Part shown: positions 1 through 4,587 of the stretch, piece after piece
Layout: each line of letters opens with the position of its first letter
How positions within the stretch are numbered: the stretch's first letter is position 1
Assembly (NCBI GenBank): GCA_046724395.1
Contig: JBKOWM010000062.1
Span: 1-6,017 of the forward strand
Direction: 5' to 3'
Length of the DNA stretch: 6,017 bases
Origin: DATAEU01 sp046724395
GTDB lineage: Bacteria; Actinomycetota; UBA4738; HRBIN12
Made by a program: the position numbers and the translations under genes
The notes under the pieces: model-generated
Databases searched by the model: none
Told to the model about the DNA's origin: nothing
Seen by the model: the letters and a program-made list of their open reading frames with translations, nothing else

Positions 1-648
1 CTACTTGCCACGCCCGCCGACGCGGGCTCGCGCAGGTGCACGATCCGGGGGACTCCGAGGCGCGATGTCCTTCGAGGCACGCAAGGAGCCGACGTGATCT
101 GCGGTCTCGGCGGACGTGACGTCATCCGCGCCAGACAAGGAAACGACGTCCTTCGAGGCGGAGTTGGAGGCGACTCGCTCAGAGGCGGATTCGGTGACGA
201 CCGGATATTCGGTGAAGGTGAGGCGGCGCGTGAATCCGTCTTTGGGGGTCCGGGGGACGACCACGTGTTCCTCGGCTCGGGAAACGACGTCGCGTACGGT
301 GGCGGCGCAGATGATGTCCTGCGTGGTGGTGAGGGCAGGGACTTCTTAAGGGGGTTCAGCGGAGACGACGTCCTGCGCGCCGGTATGGGGCGCGACACGC
401 TCGTGGACTTCGCGGGCGCCGATCGACTCTACGGCGCCGGCGGCAAGGACACCGTCGTGGCCTACGGAGGGCGAAGTCTCGTGAAGGGTGGCACGGGCGA
501 CGACGCCTGCCTATCAACGGCCGATCGCAGAGGGGGCGACGTGATCAGGGGCGGCCGGGGTTCGGACACGTACCACGCCGATTCGGCCGACGCGGTCATC
601 TCGACCGAGTCGCTGGAGGTATGCGACACCGACATCCCTGGGACGTGA
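1..648 (+). CDS. Secreted RTX-like calcium-binding repeat protein (5' partial)
   Basis: The reading frame is open from the first base to TGA at 646-648, giving 215 visible residues. The first residues (LLATPADA, then GSRRC) look like the end of a signal peptide with an AxA-type cleavage site, so only the beginning of the signal peptide is probably missing. The rest is a run of degenerate Gly/Asp-rich nonapeptides of the hemolysin-type Ca-binding class: GTQGADVICG, GGFGDDRIFG, GGPGDDHVF, GFSGDDVLR, GGTGDDACL, GGRGSDTYH. In this family such repeats fold as a parallel beta-roll that binds calcium outside the cell. Cysteines at visible residues 13 and 33, and others near the C-terminus (GDDACL, EVCDTD), may form disulfides in the exported protein. 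I see no catalytic domain, so a structural or surface role is the safest inference. It is the only plus-strand gene in the left part and is not linked to the leftward genes beyond it. Confidence 0.85.
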   Translation, partial: LLATPADAGSRRCTIRGTPRRDVLRGTQGADVICGLGGRDVIRARQGNDVLRGGVGGDSLRGGFGDDRIFGEGEAARESVFGGPGDDHVFLGSGNDVAYGGGADDVLRGGEGRDFLRGFSGDDVLRAGMGRDTLVDFAGADRLYGAGGKDTVVAYGGRSLVKGGTGDDACLSTADRRGGDVIRGGRGSDTYHADSADAVISTESLEVCDTDIPGT

Positions 649-719
649 GCCCATGCCGACAACGGCCATGCGATCGTGCGCTCGTCCATTTTGGTCGTAA
701 CCTCGTTCAGATCACGCAG

Positions 720-735
720 CGGGGTGCTAACCCCG
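720..735 (+). other. Short hairpin downstream of the RTX-like gene
   Basis: CGGGGT (720-725) and ACCCCG (730-735) are perfectly complementary around a GCTA loop, about 70 bases after the stop codon of the RTX-like gene. It could help end transcription, but there is no T-run after it, so it is not a canonical intrinsic terminator. Confidence 0.3.
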
Positions 736-782
736 GCCGGGCTCCTCCTCGCAATCCCGCATCTAAGTGCCTGTTTTGTCCG

Positions 783-800
783 CATTCTCTGGAGAGAATG
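783..800. repeat. 18-bp near-perfect dyad (8-2-8)
   Basis: CATTCTCT at 783-790 and AGAGAATG at 793-800 are exact inverted repeats separated by GG. The 2-base centre is too tight for a full RNA hairpin, which fits a dimeric protein-binding site better than a terminator. An AGGAGG lies at 815-820 just to its right, but the frame behind it (GTG at 828) closes after 13 codons inside the tRNA-like segment, so no gene served by this site is evident. Confidence 0.4.
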
Positions 801-851
801 ACACAGATGTGATTAGGAGGCGCAAGAGTGGCACGCATGGGCGCGATACGA

Positions 852-891
852 AGTCCGAACGGGATTTGAACCCGTGTCTCCACCTTGAGAG
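852..891 (-). tRNA. Degenerate tRNA-Glu(CUC)-like 3' half (pseudo-tRNA)
   Basis: Read on the minus strand, 875-859 forms a perfect T arm: a 5-bp stem ACGGG/CCCGT around the loop TTCAAAT. Ahead of it are a 4-base variable region and GGTGG, which is the 3' side of an anticodon stem. Before that is the loop CTCTCAA (891-885), which would carry anticodon CUC (Glu). The 5' half does not fold. The matching anticodon-stem strand should resemble CCACC but reads GAACA (896-892), the D arm is not recognisable, no acceptor partner of the right spacing exists for the 3' strand at 858-852, and there is no CCA. A good 3' half with no 5' half suggests a tRNA fragment left by recombination rather than a working tRNA. 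It could alternatively be a decayed tRNA gene. Confidence 0.5.
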
Positions 892-1175
892 TGTTCTTGG
901 GGCCGATCTCGCTACCTGCGGCGATGGCCGAATCTGTTTCCTGACCTGCTGATTCGATGCTTCAGCCGTTCCCGTCATTTCTTGACGTCTCCCGGTCGTT
1001 CGCGGGACGAATGCGGGACGACTGGCGCCTCCGACGTGGGCCTGGCCGGGCCGGAATCCCACGGATGGGTGCATGGCACCGTCGCTCCCGCAGTCCCAGA
1101 CCTCGCGTCGCCGGACAGTCGCGGGCGCCATGAGCCCACGCGTTGACAGACGCCCGACCCAAATGGATCAGACGA

Positions 1176-1194
1176 CACCGCATTGTTTGCGGTG
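1176..1194. repeat. 7-bp stem hairpin beyond the membrane-protein gene
   Basis: CACCGCA (1176-1182) and TGCGGTG (1188-1194) are perfect inverted repeats around TTGTT. On the minus strand it lies 14 bases past the second stop (1208-1210) of the amber-interrupted membrane-protein gene, where a terminator would be expected. No T-run follows on either strand, so the terminator role is inferred from position only. Confidence 0.35.
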
Positions 1195-1207
1195 CCCTGC
1201 CGGTCCT

Positions 1208-1318
1208 CTACGTGTGCTTGAGGAGAACCACATCCATTAAGAGCGCCTCGAGGTAGAACAGATACACAGCGTCCAAGTAGTGCGCGAGCATCGCGCCGAG
1301 ATAGCTCGGTCCTCCCTA
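1208..1318 (-). pseudogene. Severed C-terminal end of the membrane protein (in-frame after amber codon)
   Basis: The membrane-protein frame meets TAG at 1318-1316 and then stays open for 35 more codons to a second TAG at 1210-1208. The extra residues begin GGPSYLGAMLAHYLDA and continue as a hydrophobic Leu/Val/Tyr-rich stretch, ending LLKHT. Composition and length fit a fourth membrane segment of the same protein, not random downstream sequence. The residues before the stop (PNFTINA) run naturally into GGPSYLGAM if one residue is supplied. TAG is one base from TGG (Trp), so a G-to-A change in a Trp codon is the simplest explanation. Alternatives are a sequencing error or amber readthrough. 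No ribosome binding site for a separate gene was seen here. Confidence 0.6.
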
Positions 1319-1747
1319 GGCGTTGATCGTGAAGTTCGGATCCAGGCCCGCGACGACCTGCTGGCCGGCACGGAGGAAGTTGAACAGGAGCAGGACCGCC
1401 AGTACGACCGCAACGAGGGCACGTACCACGTGACCGAGTGAGGGGCCTGCACGCAGCGACGTCGTCCGCCGGAAGCGGTCGAGCCCCGACCGCGAGAAGG
1501 GTGCCACCCAGATCGGGTACGGCGCCTTCCTGGCCAGCCGGAGTCTGGAGACCAGGATCGCGAGCCCCACCGCGACCAACGCCAGCACGACGTGGGCGGG
1601 GACGGCGTTCGAGCCGGGAACATGTTGCTCAGCGACGTCGGAGCGTTGCAGGTACGTCACGACCCCAACGAACACCCCCGCGACGAACAAGAGGATGCAA
1701 GTCAGGATCGTGGTCCGCGAGAGATAGCGTCCCCACGTCGGCCCCAT
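1316..1747 (-). CDS. Multi-pass membrane protein, truncated by an amber stop
   Basis: ATG at 1747-1745 is preceded by GAGGAGGT with about 7 bases of spacing, which decides the start over the GTG 15 codons upstream. The 143-residue product has a short cytoplasm-like N-terminus and hydrophobic segments at about 12-32, 51-68 and 107-125. A basic loop rich in Arg and Lys lies between segments 2 and 3 (about 69-100). I do not recognise a named family and propose no function. It ends with PNFTINA at TAG, but the same frame continues for another 35 codons with a further hydrophobic segment, so the intact form was probably 179 residues with four spans. The shortened form would lose its last membrane segment and may not be functional. 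The gene lies 192 bp downstream of the reductase-like gene on the same strand. No clear promoter was seen in that gap, so cotranscription is possible but unproven. Confidence 0.65.
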   Translation of the reverse strand: MGPTWGRYLSRTTILTCILLFVAGVFVGVVTYLQRSDVAEQHVPGSNAVPAHVVLALVAVGLAILVSRLRLARKAPYPIWVAPFSRSGLDRFRRTTSLRAGPSLGHVVRALVAVVLAVLLLFNFLRAGQQVVAGLDPNFTINA

Positions 1748-1756
1748 TTGATCCAC

Positions 1757-1764
1757 CTCCTCAT
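1757..1764 (-). promoter_or_regulatory. Ribosome binding site of the membrane-protein gene
   Basis: The minus-strand sequence GAGGAGGT lies about 7 bases before ATG at 1747, a near-perfect match to the anti-Shine-Dalgarno complement. It fixes the start inside a longer open frame. Confidence 0.7.
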
Positions 1765-1939
1765 CCTCACGGCCCGAGTGACGGATCACCACCTTCGAAC
1801 AAGCGATCGCGGCGAGCAGCTCCTTCGGGCCCGCCCTCCGCCGAACTGGCCCTCGTGATCAGATACCTGCAGGCGGAGGGGTCCACCCGCGCCCGGGCTT
1901 CACCCACCGCAAAAGTGCCATCGATCGGGCCGGCTTTGG

Positions 1940-2581
1940 TCATCTGGCGACCCGGAATCGGATGTGCGTGACGCCGGGGCATTCAACGACACCGACCGTC
2001 TCCAGTTCGACCCTTCCATCACCCAGGTGCTCGAACAGCCGCGTACCGTTGCCCAGGAGCGTGGGCACGAGGTGGATCTGGATCTCGTCCAGGAGCCCGG
2101 CACGAATGCATTGTTGTGGAACGCTCGCCCCCAGCAGACTGACGTACTTGTCACCCGCCGCTGCCTTCGCTTGTTCGATCGCGCTCTCTACGCCGTCTGT
2201 GACGAACGTGTAGGAAGACTCGCCTTCCGGGATCTCCTCCGGCCTGTTGTGGGTCACGACGAAGAGCGGGAGCCTCGGTATCGGTCCATTCCCACCCCAG
2301 CCATTCGTTAGGTCGTAGGTCCGCCTACCGGTAACGGCCGCACCGGTGCTGTCGACAAGATCCTGGAACACGGCGGCGCTGCAGGCAGAGAGCGCGAAGG
2401 GTGGGACTCCGGGGACCGACCTGCCCCTGCTTGCGGCCTCCTGATACTGGCGGATCGGAGTCTCACCGTCGAAATACCAGTCGAACAGACGCATCCCGTC
2501 TTCGGGGTTATCGGCACCATCGTTCGCTGCGGCGATGAACCCGTCCAGCGACATGCCTAGAGGTGCGATCACCTTCGCCAT
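1940..2581 (-). CDS. Dihydrofolate reductase-fold family protein (RibD C-terminal-like)
   Basis: The 213-residue protein belongs to the DHFR/RibD C-terminal domain superfamily, single-domain enzymes or enzyme-like proteins expected to bind NAD(P)H. The N-terminal strand and signature are MAKVIAPLGMSLDGFIA, followed by FDWYFDG (33-39), the nucleotide-site-like VTGRRTYDLTNGWGG (83-97), the strand LPLFVVTH (104-111), and the C-terminal GLLDEIQIHLVPTLLGNGTRLF (162-183) typical of the family. ATG at 2581 is chosen because GAGGAG lies 9 bases upstream and homology starts there. The open frame extends 32 codons further 5' with unrelated charged sequence. Members of this family often sit beside ArsR or SRPBCC genes. 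Here the gene follows the SRPBCC gene by 112 bp on the same strand and may be the third gene of that unit. The substrate is unknown, and it should not be called folate-pathway DHFR. No classic terminator was seen after the stop. Confidence 0.85.
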   Translation of the reverse strand: MAKVIAPLGMSLDGFIAAANDGADNPEDGMRLFDWYFDGETPIRQYQEAASRGRSVPGVPPFALSACSAAVFQDLVDSTGAAVTGRRTYDLTNGWGGNGPIPRLPLFVVTHNRPEEIPEGESSYTFVTDGVESAIEQAKAAAGDKYVSLLGASVPQQCIRAGLLDEIQIHLVPTLLGNGTRLFEHLGDGRVELETVGVVECPGVTHIRFRVAR

Positions 2582-2693
2582 CGGTTCTTTCTCCTCGTTC
2601 TCGCGCTGCGTGAATGGGCGACCCTCGCCATCGTCCTCAGCTCGCCACGTGGGTGGCCAGCCGGTCGAGCGAGCCATCGAGACCTTGCTGCGA

Positions 2694-3224
2694 TCACGTC
2701 TGGTGAGTGCCAGTCATCCGGGGAGCGCGCGTCGCGTCCTCGGCCACGATCGCGTCGATCTGGCCAATCGCCTGCGTCAGGCCCTCCTCCATGCCCATGG
2801 CGGCGAGCTGCTCCATGGCCTCGGCGGTTGGAAACTCGCTCTCGATCGACATCCGAGACTTCCCGCCGCCGATCTCCTGGATGCTCACCCGGGCGATCGT
2901 CATCGGGAGCTCGGTATTCGGCGTGCCGTCCTCGTTCGCGAAGCCGTCGCGGAAGACGAGCCGGTGCGGAGGCTGAACCTCATCCACCTTCCAGAACCCG
3001 CGTGACTCATCGCCCTCGGGGCCGGTCATGTGGTACTCGACGTGGCCGCCGGGGCGTAGGTCGTGGGTGTCGACCGTGGCCGGGTAGGTCGGCGGTCCCC
3101 ACCAGCGCTCGAGCTGGCGCGGGTCGGCCCAGAGCTGCCAGACCCGCTCCGGCGATGCGTCGAACTCGGCGTCCAGCGTCATCGTGCGGGACGAAGGGTC
3201 CTTGCTGACGGCGGTGACGGTCAT
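2694..3224 (-). CDS. SRPBCC (AHSA1-like / activator of Hsp90 ATPase homologue) domain protein
   Basis: This 176-residue protein has a START/SRPBCC ligand-binding fold. Family hallmarks are FDASPERVWQLWADP (21-35), LERWWGPP (38-45), the strand GGHVEYHMTGPEG (59-71), RGFWKVDEVQPPHRLVF (75-91), and the C-terminal helix EEGLTQAIGQIDAIVAE (146-162). These proteins bind hydrophobic ligands in a deep cavity. The ligand here is unknown. ATG at 3224-3222 overlaps the TGA of arsR as ATGA and has GGAGG 7 bases upstream, so the two are translationally coupled. An ArsR repressor coupled to an SRPBCC partner is a common bacterial arrangement. The last dozen residues (ATRAPRMTGTHQT) lie beyond the usual domain and show no motif. 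Confidence 0.9.
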   Translation of the reverse strand: MTVTAVSKDPSSRTMTLDAEFDASPERVWQLWADPRQLERWWGPPTYPATVDTHDLRPGGHVEYHMTGPEGDESRGFWKVDEVQPPHRLVFRDGFANEDGTPNTELPMTIARVSIQEIGGGKSRMSIESEFPTAEAMEQLAAMGMEEGLTQAIGQIDAIVAEDATRAPRMTGTHQT

Positions 3225-3559
3225 CGCTCTGCCTCCTTCGGCGATCCGCCGATGAGCTGGTCCATGCGCTCGACGCGTTCGCGCCACAACTCTTCGTACC
3301 GGTCGAGCAGGCGCCGCGCTACGCGCAGGCCCTCGAGGTTGATGCGCACGACCTTCCGCCGCCCGATGCTATGTTTGGTGACCAGGCCGGCCCGCTCGAG
3401 GATCGCGACGTGCTTCTGCACGGCCGCGAAGCTCATCGGGTAGTGGCCGGCCAGTTCGGCCACGCCATCCTGCCCGTCGATCGCCCGGCGCACGATGTCA
3501 CGCCGGGTGGCGTTACCCAGCGCGCCGAAGAGGCGGTCGTGGTCGATGACCAGCTGCAT
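3221..3559 (-). CDS. ArsR-family winged-helix transcriptional repressor
   Basis: This 112-residue protein is of the usual length for the family. It has an N-terminal helix (DRLFGALGNATRRDIVRRA), the core of the winged helix with recognition helix in MSFAAVQKHVAILERAGLV (42-60), the wing SIGRRKVVRIN (64-74), and a C-terminal dimerisation helix (RRLLDRYEELWRERVERM). There is no cysteine at all, so it is not a classical CxC metal sensor. It fits the SRPBCC-associated ArsR subgroup, whose signals are mostly unknown. ATG at 3559 is preferred over ATG at 3571 because the latter lies inside the operator and the -10 box. ATG 3559 has no Shine-Dalgarno and falls about 7 bases after the -10, so the mRNA is probably leaderless. 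The stop overlaps the start of the SRPBCC gene by 4 bases. Autorepression through the palindrome at 3563-3580 is likely. Confidence 0.9.
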   Translation of the reverse strand: MQLVIDHDRLFGALGNATRRDIVRRAIDGQDGVAELAGHYPMSFAAVQKHVAILERAGLVTKHSIGRRKVVRINLEGLRVARRLLDRYEELWRERVERMDQLIGGSPKEAER

Positions 3560-3562
3560 CGA

Positions 3563-3580
3563 TACAACCATACGGTTGTA
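3563..3580. promoter_or_regulatory. ArsR operator-like palindrome
   Basis: TACAACC (3563-3569) and GGTTGTA (3574-3580) are perfect inverted repeats around ATAC, a size and spacing typical of winged-helix dimer sites. The dyad begins four bases upstream of the arsR start codon and covers the predicted -10 box, where bound repressor would block RNA polymerase. Confidence 0.75.
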
Positions 3581-3596
3581 CGTGCTCGCCTGTCAA
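3567..3596 (-). promoter_or_regulatory. Promoter of the arsR-SRPBCC operon (leaderless)
   Basis: On the minus strand there is a perfect -35 hexamer TTGACA (3596-3591), an 18-base spacer and a -10 box TATGGT (3572-3567). Seven bases later comes ATG at 3559, so transcription is predicted to begin at or within a base or two of the start codon. The -35 sits just outside the operator dyad and the -10 lies within it. Confidence 0.65.
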
Positions 3597-4090
3597 CGGA
3601 CCCTGGCGCCCGCGATCAGCCCGCCTATCAGAGGATTGCAGCCCTGCAGCCTGAAGCGCCCTGCTGGCGGAGCACTCGCGCCCGGCGTCGAGCCGTCTTT
3701 GGGTGCGCCGGAACCACACGCTGACGGCCTCGGGAGCGCCGCCCCAGGTCTCGCCCCACTCGTCCCAGACGTGCCACCACGTTCCACTCGCGTGGTCGAT
3801 GCCGTCCCTGGTGTCGGGGTCATCGGTCGCGCGGAGCGCGGCCCGGCGACAGACCCAGTCCGCACGCCGGCCGACGTCGAGTGCGTGATCGAGGATCCAG
3901 TCGTGCGTGCCGTAGGTGTTCGGGCCGTCCACGCCGTTCGACCACGCGGCGGCCGGAAGCGTCCCGGCGGTCGTGGTGACGACGATGACGCATGCGACTA
4001 CGAAGCGGGGGAGGACCCTGCCCAACACGCCAGCAACGATACGGGGAGATGCGACGACACCGTGATGACTCGTTGGCCGGGTGGCTGCTG

Positions 4091-4285
4091 CTAGAGGGCT
4101 GGTTCGCTTCCGACGAGCTCCAGCCCCATCTCGCGCAGCTGGCGCGCATGCGTTGCACACAGCGCTGCGGCCCGGACCATCGGATGGTCCGGTCTGCCGG
4201 CCCGCGTGCTCTTGATCTCCACGCGTACCGTCGCGACTCGCGGCCGGTCGTGCGACAGATCACACTTCAGCCTGTCCTTCGCCAC
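4091..4285 (-). CDS. Small 64-aa Cys/His protein, unknown function
   Basis: GTG at 4285 has GGAGGA five bases upstream, and the product is a compact 64 residues starting MAKDRLKCDLSHD. Cys8/His12 (CxxxH) and Cys43/His46 (CxxH, in ALCATHARQLREMGLELV) could together make a single four-ligand zinc site, although this is inferred from spacing only. The middle VATVRVEIKS looks like a beta strand and the C-terminal part like an amphipathic helix. I do not recognise a named family. A -10-like TACAAT lies about 27 bases before the start. The gene could be cotranscribed with the truncated PLC-like gene behind it. The good ribosome binding site and the promoter-like element support a real gene despite its size. 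Confidence 0.65.
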   Translation of the reverse strand: MAKDRLKCDLSHDRPRVATVRVEIKSTRAGRPDHPMVRAAALCATHARQLREMGLELVGSEPAL

Positions 4286-4290
4286 CTGAT

Positions 4291-4296
4291 TCCTCC
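4291..4296 (-). promoter_or_regulatory. Ribosome binding site of the 64-aa gene
   Basis: GGAGGA on the minus strand lies five bases before the GTG at 4285. It is what makes this short GTG-started frame credible. Confidence 0.6.
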
Positions 4297-4311
4297 GTCT
4301 CGGGCCGATCG

Positions 4312-4317
4312 ATTGTA
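4312..4317 (-). promoter_or_regulatory. -10 box candidate for the 64-aa gene
   Basis: TACAAT on the minus strand matches TATAAT at five of six positions and would start transcription near 4305, giving a leader of about 20 bases that includes the ribosome binding site. No good -35 hexamer is visible at the expected distance. Confidence 0.4.
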
Positions 4318-4513
4318 TGGGTCAACCAGCGCCGCACTGGGAAGTGGCCGAGCGGCTTCTCACGGGAGGCATGCACTTCACCCAGGATGGTTTGGGTTTA
4401 GCGCCTCCGCCACGGAGGGCGACACTGGAGGGCCGAGAATCCTCCATCGCTCACGCAGCACGCGCAACCCACGCAAATGTCCGCGGCCGGGCGCTCGTCC
4501 GGGATCGGCGCCG

Positions 4514-4566
4514 GCGCGATGCTGGCGGCAGCGCGGCTGGACCATCCCGGCGCGCGATGCCGGCGG
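4514..4566 (+). repeat. 15-bp direct repeat upstream of the AraC-family gene
   Basis: GCGCGATGCTGGCGG (4514-4528) recurs as GCGCGATGCCGGCGG (4552-4566) with one mismatch, 38 bp apart start to start. AraC-family regulators commonly bind direct repeats, and this pair ends about 20 bp before the start codon. It is therefore a candidate autoregulatory site, though in GC-rich DNA chance cannot be excluded. Confidence 0.4.
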
Positions 4567-4581
4567 GGCATCGGCGATACT
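4555..4581 (+). promoter_or_regulatory. Putative leaderless promoter and dyad of the AraC-family gene
   Basis: CGATGCC (4555-4561) and GGCATCG (4567-4573) form a perfect dyad around GGCGG. GATACT (4576-4581), a 4/6 match to TATAAT, follows and leaves only six bases to ATG at 4588, which implies a leaderless mRNA. The expected -35 position has no good hexamer, so the promoter would be weak or activator-dependent. Confidence 0.4.
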
Positions 4582-4587
4582 GTCCGC

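Larger units (their letters stand above)
649..1207. other. 559-bp gene-poor stretch with tRNA remnant and dyads
   Basis: No convincing coding sequence was found on either strand. The open frames crossing this stretch lack a well-placed ribosome binding site, have Arg/Ser/Pro-rich shadow-like composition, and several run through the tRNA-like segment. It contains a short hairpin at 720-735, an 18-bp dyad at 783-800, a tRNA-like 3' half at 852-891, an 11-bp tandem repeat (GCGGGACGA twice, 1002-1010 and 1013-1021) and a hairpin at 1176-1194. It separates the rightward RTX-like gene from the leftward gene block, so it must hold the transcription stops of both, although no classic stem plus T-run was seen. 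Confidence 0.6.
3513..4028 (-). pseudogene. Truncated secreted zinc-dependent phospholipase C / P1-nuclease-like protein
   Basis: From a GTG at 4028 the product begins with a signal peptide: basic MLGRVLPR, hydrophobic core to about residue 24, and cleavage after PAAA to leave an N-terminal Trp29. In the Bacillus cereus type zinc phospholipase C the mature N-terminal Trp1 and His14 bind zinc. Here Trp29 and His42 (in THDWILDHAL) keep exactly that spacing. ATDDPD (68-73) and WWHVWDEW (84-91) match the next acidic and His ligand regions. Homology stops near residue 125 (about base 3654), just where the family would show its H-x3-D-x5-H zinc segment. The frame then runs on with unrelated sequence to 3513, overlapping the arsR promoter and start. 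It therefore lacks half of the zinc ligands and is probably inactive. Start choice is uncertain because no good Shine-Dalgarno is visible. The 64-aa gene lies 62 bp upstream on the same strand. Confidence 0.6.
4286..4587. other. 302-bp divergent intergenic region
   Basis: This lies between the leftward 64-aa gene and the rightward AraC-family gene. It holds a -10-like box for the left gene (4312-4317). It also has a small perfect hairpin CCTCCG/CGGAGG (4404-4409 and 4413-4418, no T-run), a 15-bp direct repeat (4514-4528, 4552-4566), a 7-5-7 dyad (4555-4573) and a leaderless-type -10 box for the right gene (4576-4581). I see no coding sequence or RNA gene. Confidence 0.6.

Noticed and set aside
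1..785. Minus-strand and shifted-frame open stretches across the RTX-like gene
   Set aside because: The plus-strand frame shows clear repeats; the others are antisense or shifted shadows of repetitive GC-rich coding DNA.
828..869. AGGAGG at 815-820 followed by GTG at 828, like a small gene start
   Set aside because: The frame closes after 13 codons inside the tRNA-like segment and has no protein-like features.
1002..1021. Tandem 11-bp repeat GCGGGACGA as a possible iteron or CRISPR-like element
   Set aside because: Only two copies exist and no replication or cas gene is nearby.
763..1131. Open frames on both strands through 763-1183
   Set aside because: They cross the half-tRNA, contain the typical nonsense residues produced by translating tRNA sequence, lack ribosome binding sites and overlap one another.
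1900..1939. Possible terminator after the first reductase-fold gene (AAAGCC ... GGCACTTT)
   Set aside because: The stem is short and needs a bulge, so it was not called.
2582..2677. 32-codon N-terminal extension of the first reductase-fold protein
   Set aside because: The extension is charged and unlike the family, while a good ribosome binding site and the family N-terminus place the start at 2581.
4344..4357. GTGGCCGAGCGGCT, which resembles the D arm of a Leu or Ser tRNA
   Set aside because: No T arm with GTTCRA and no matching acceptor stem follows within 100 bases, so it is a chance match.
4477..4587. 37-codon N-terminal extension of the AraC-family protein
   Set aside because: It covers the dyad and direct repeat, has Ala/Gly/Arg-rich noncoding-like composition and lies before the domain start at 4588.
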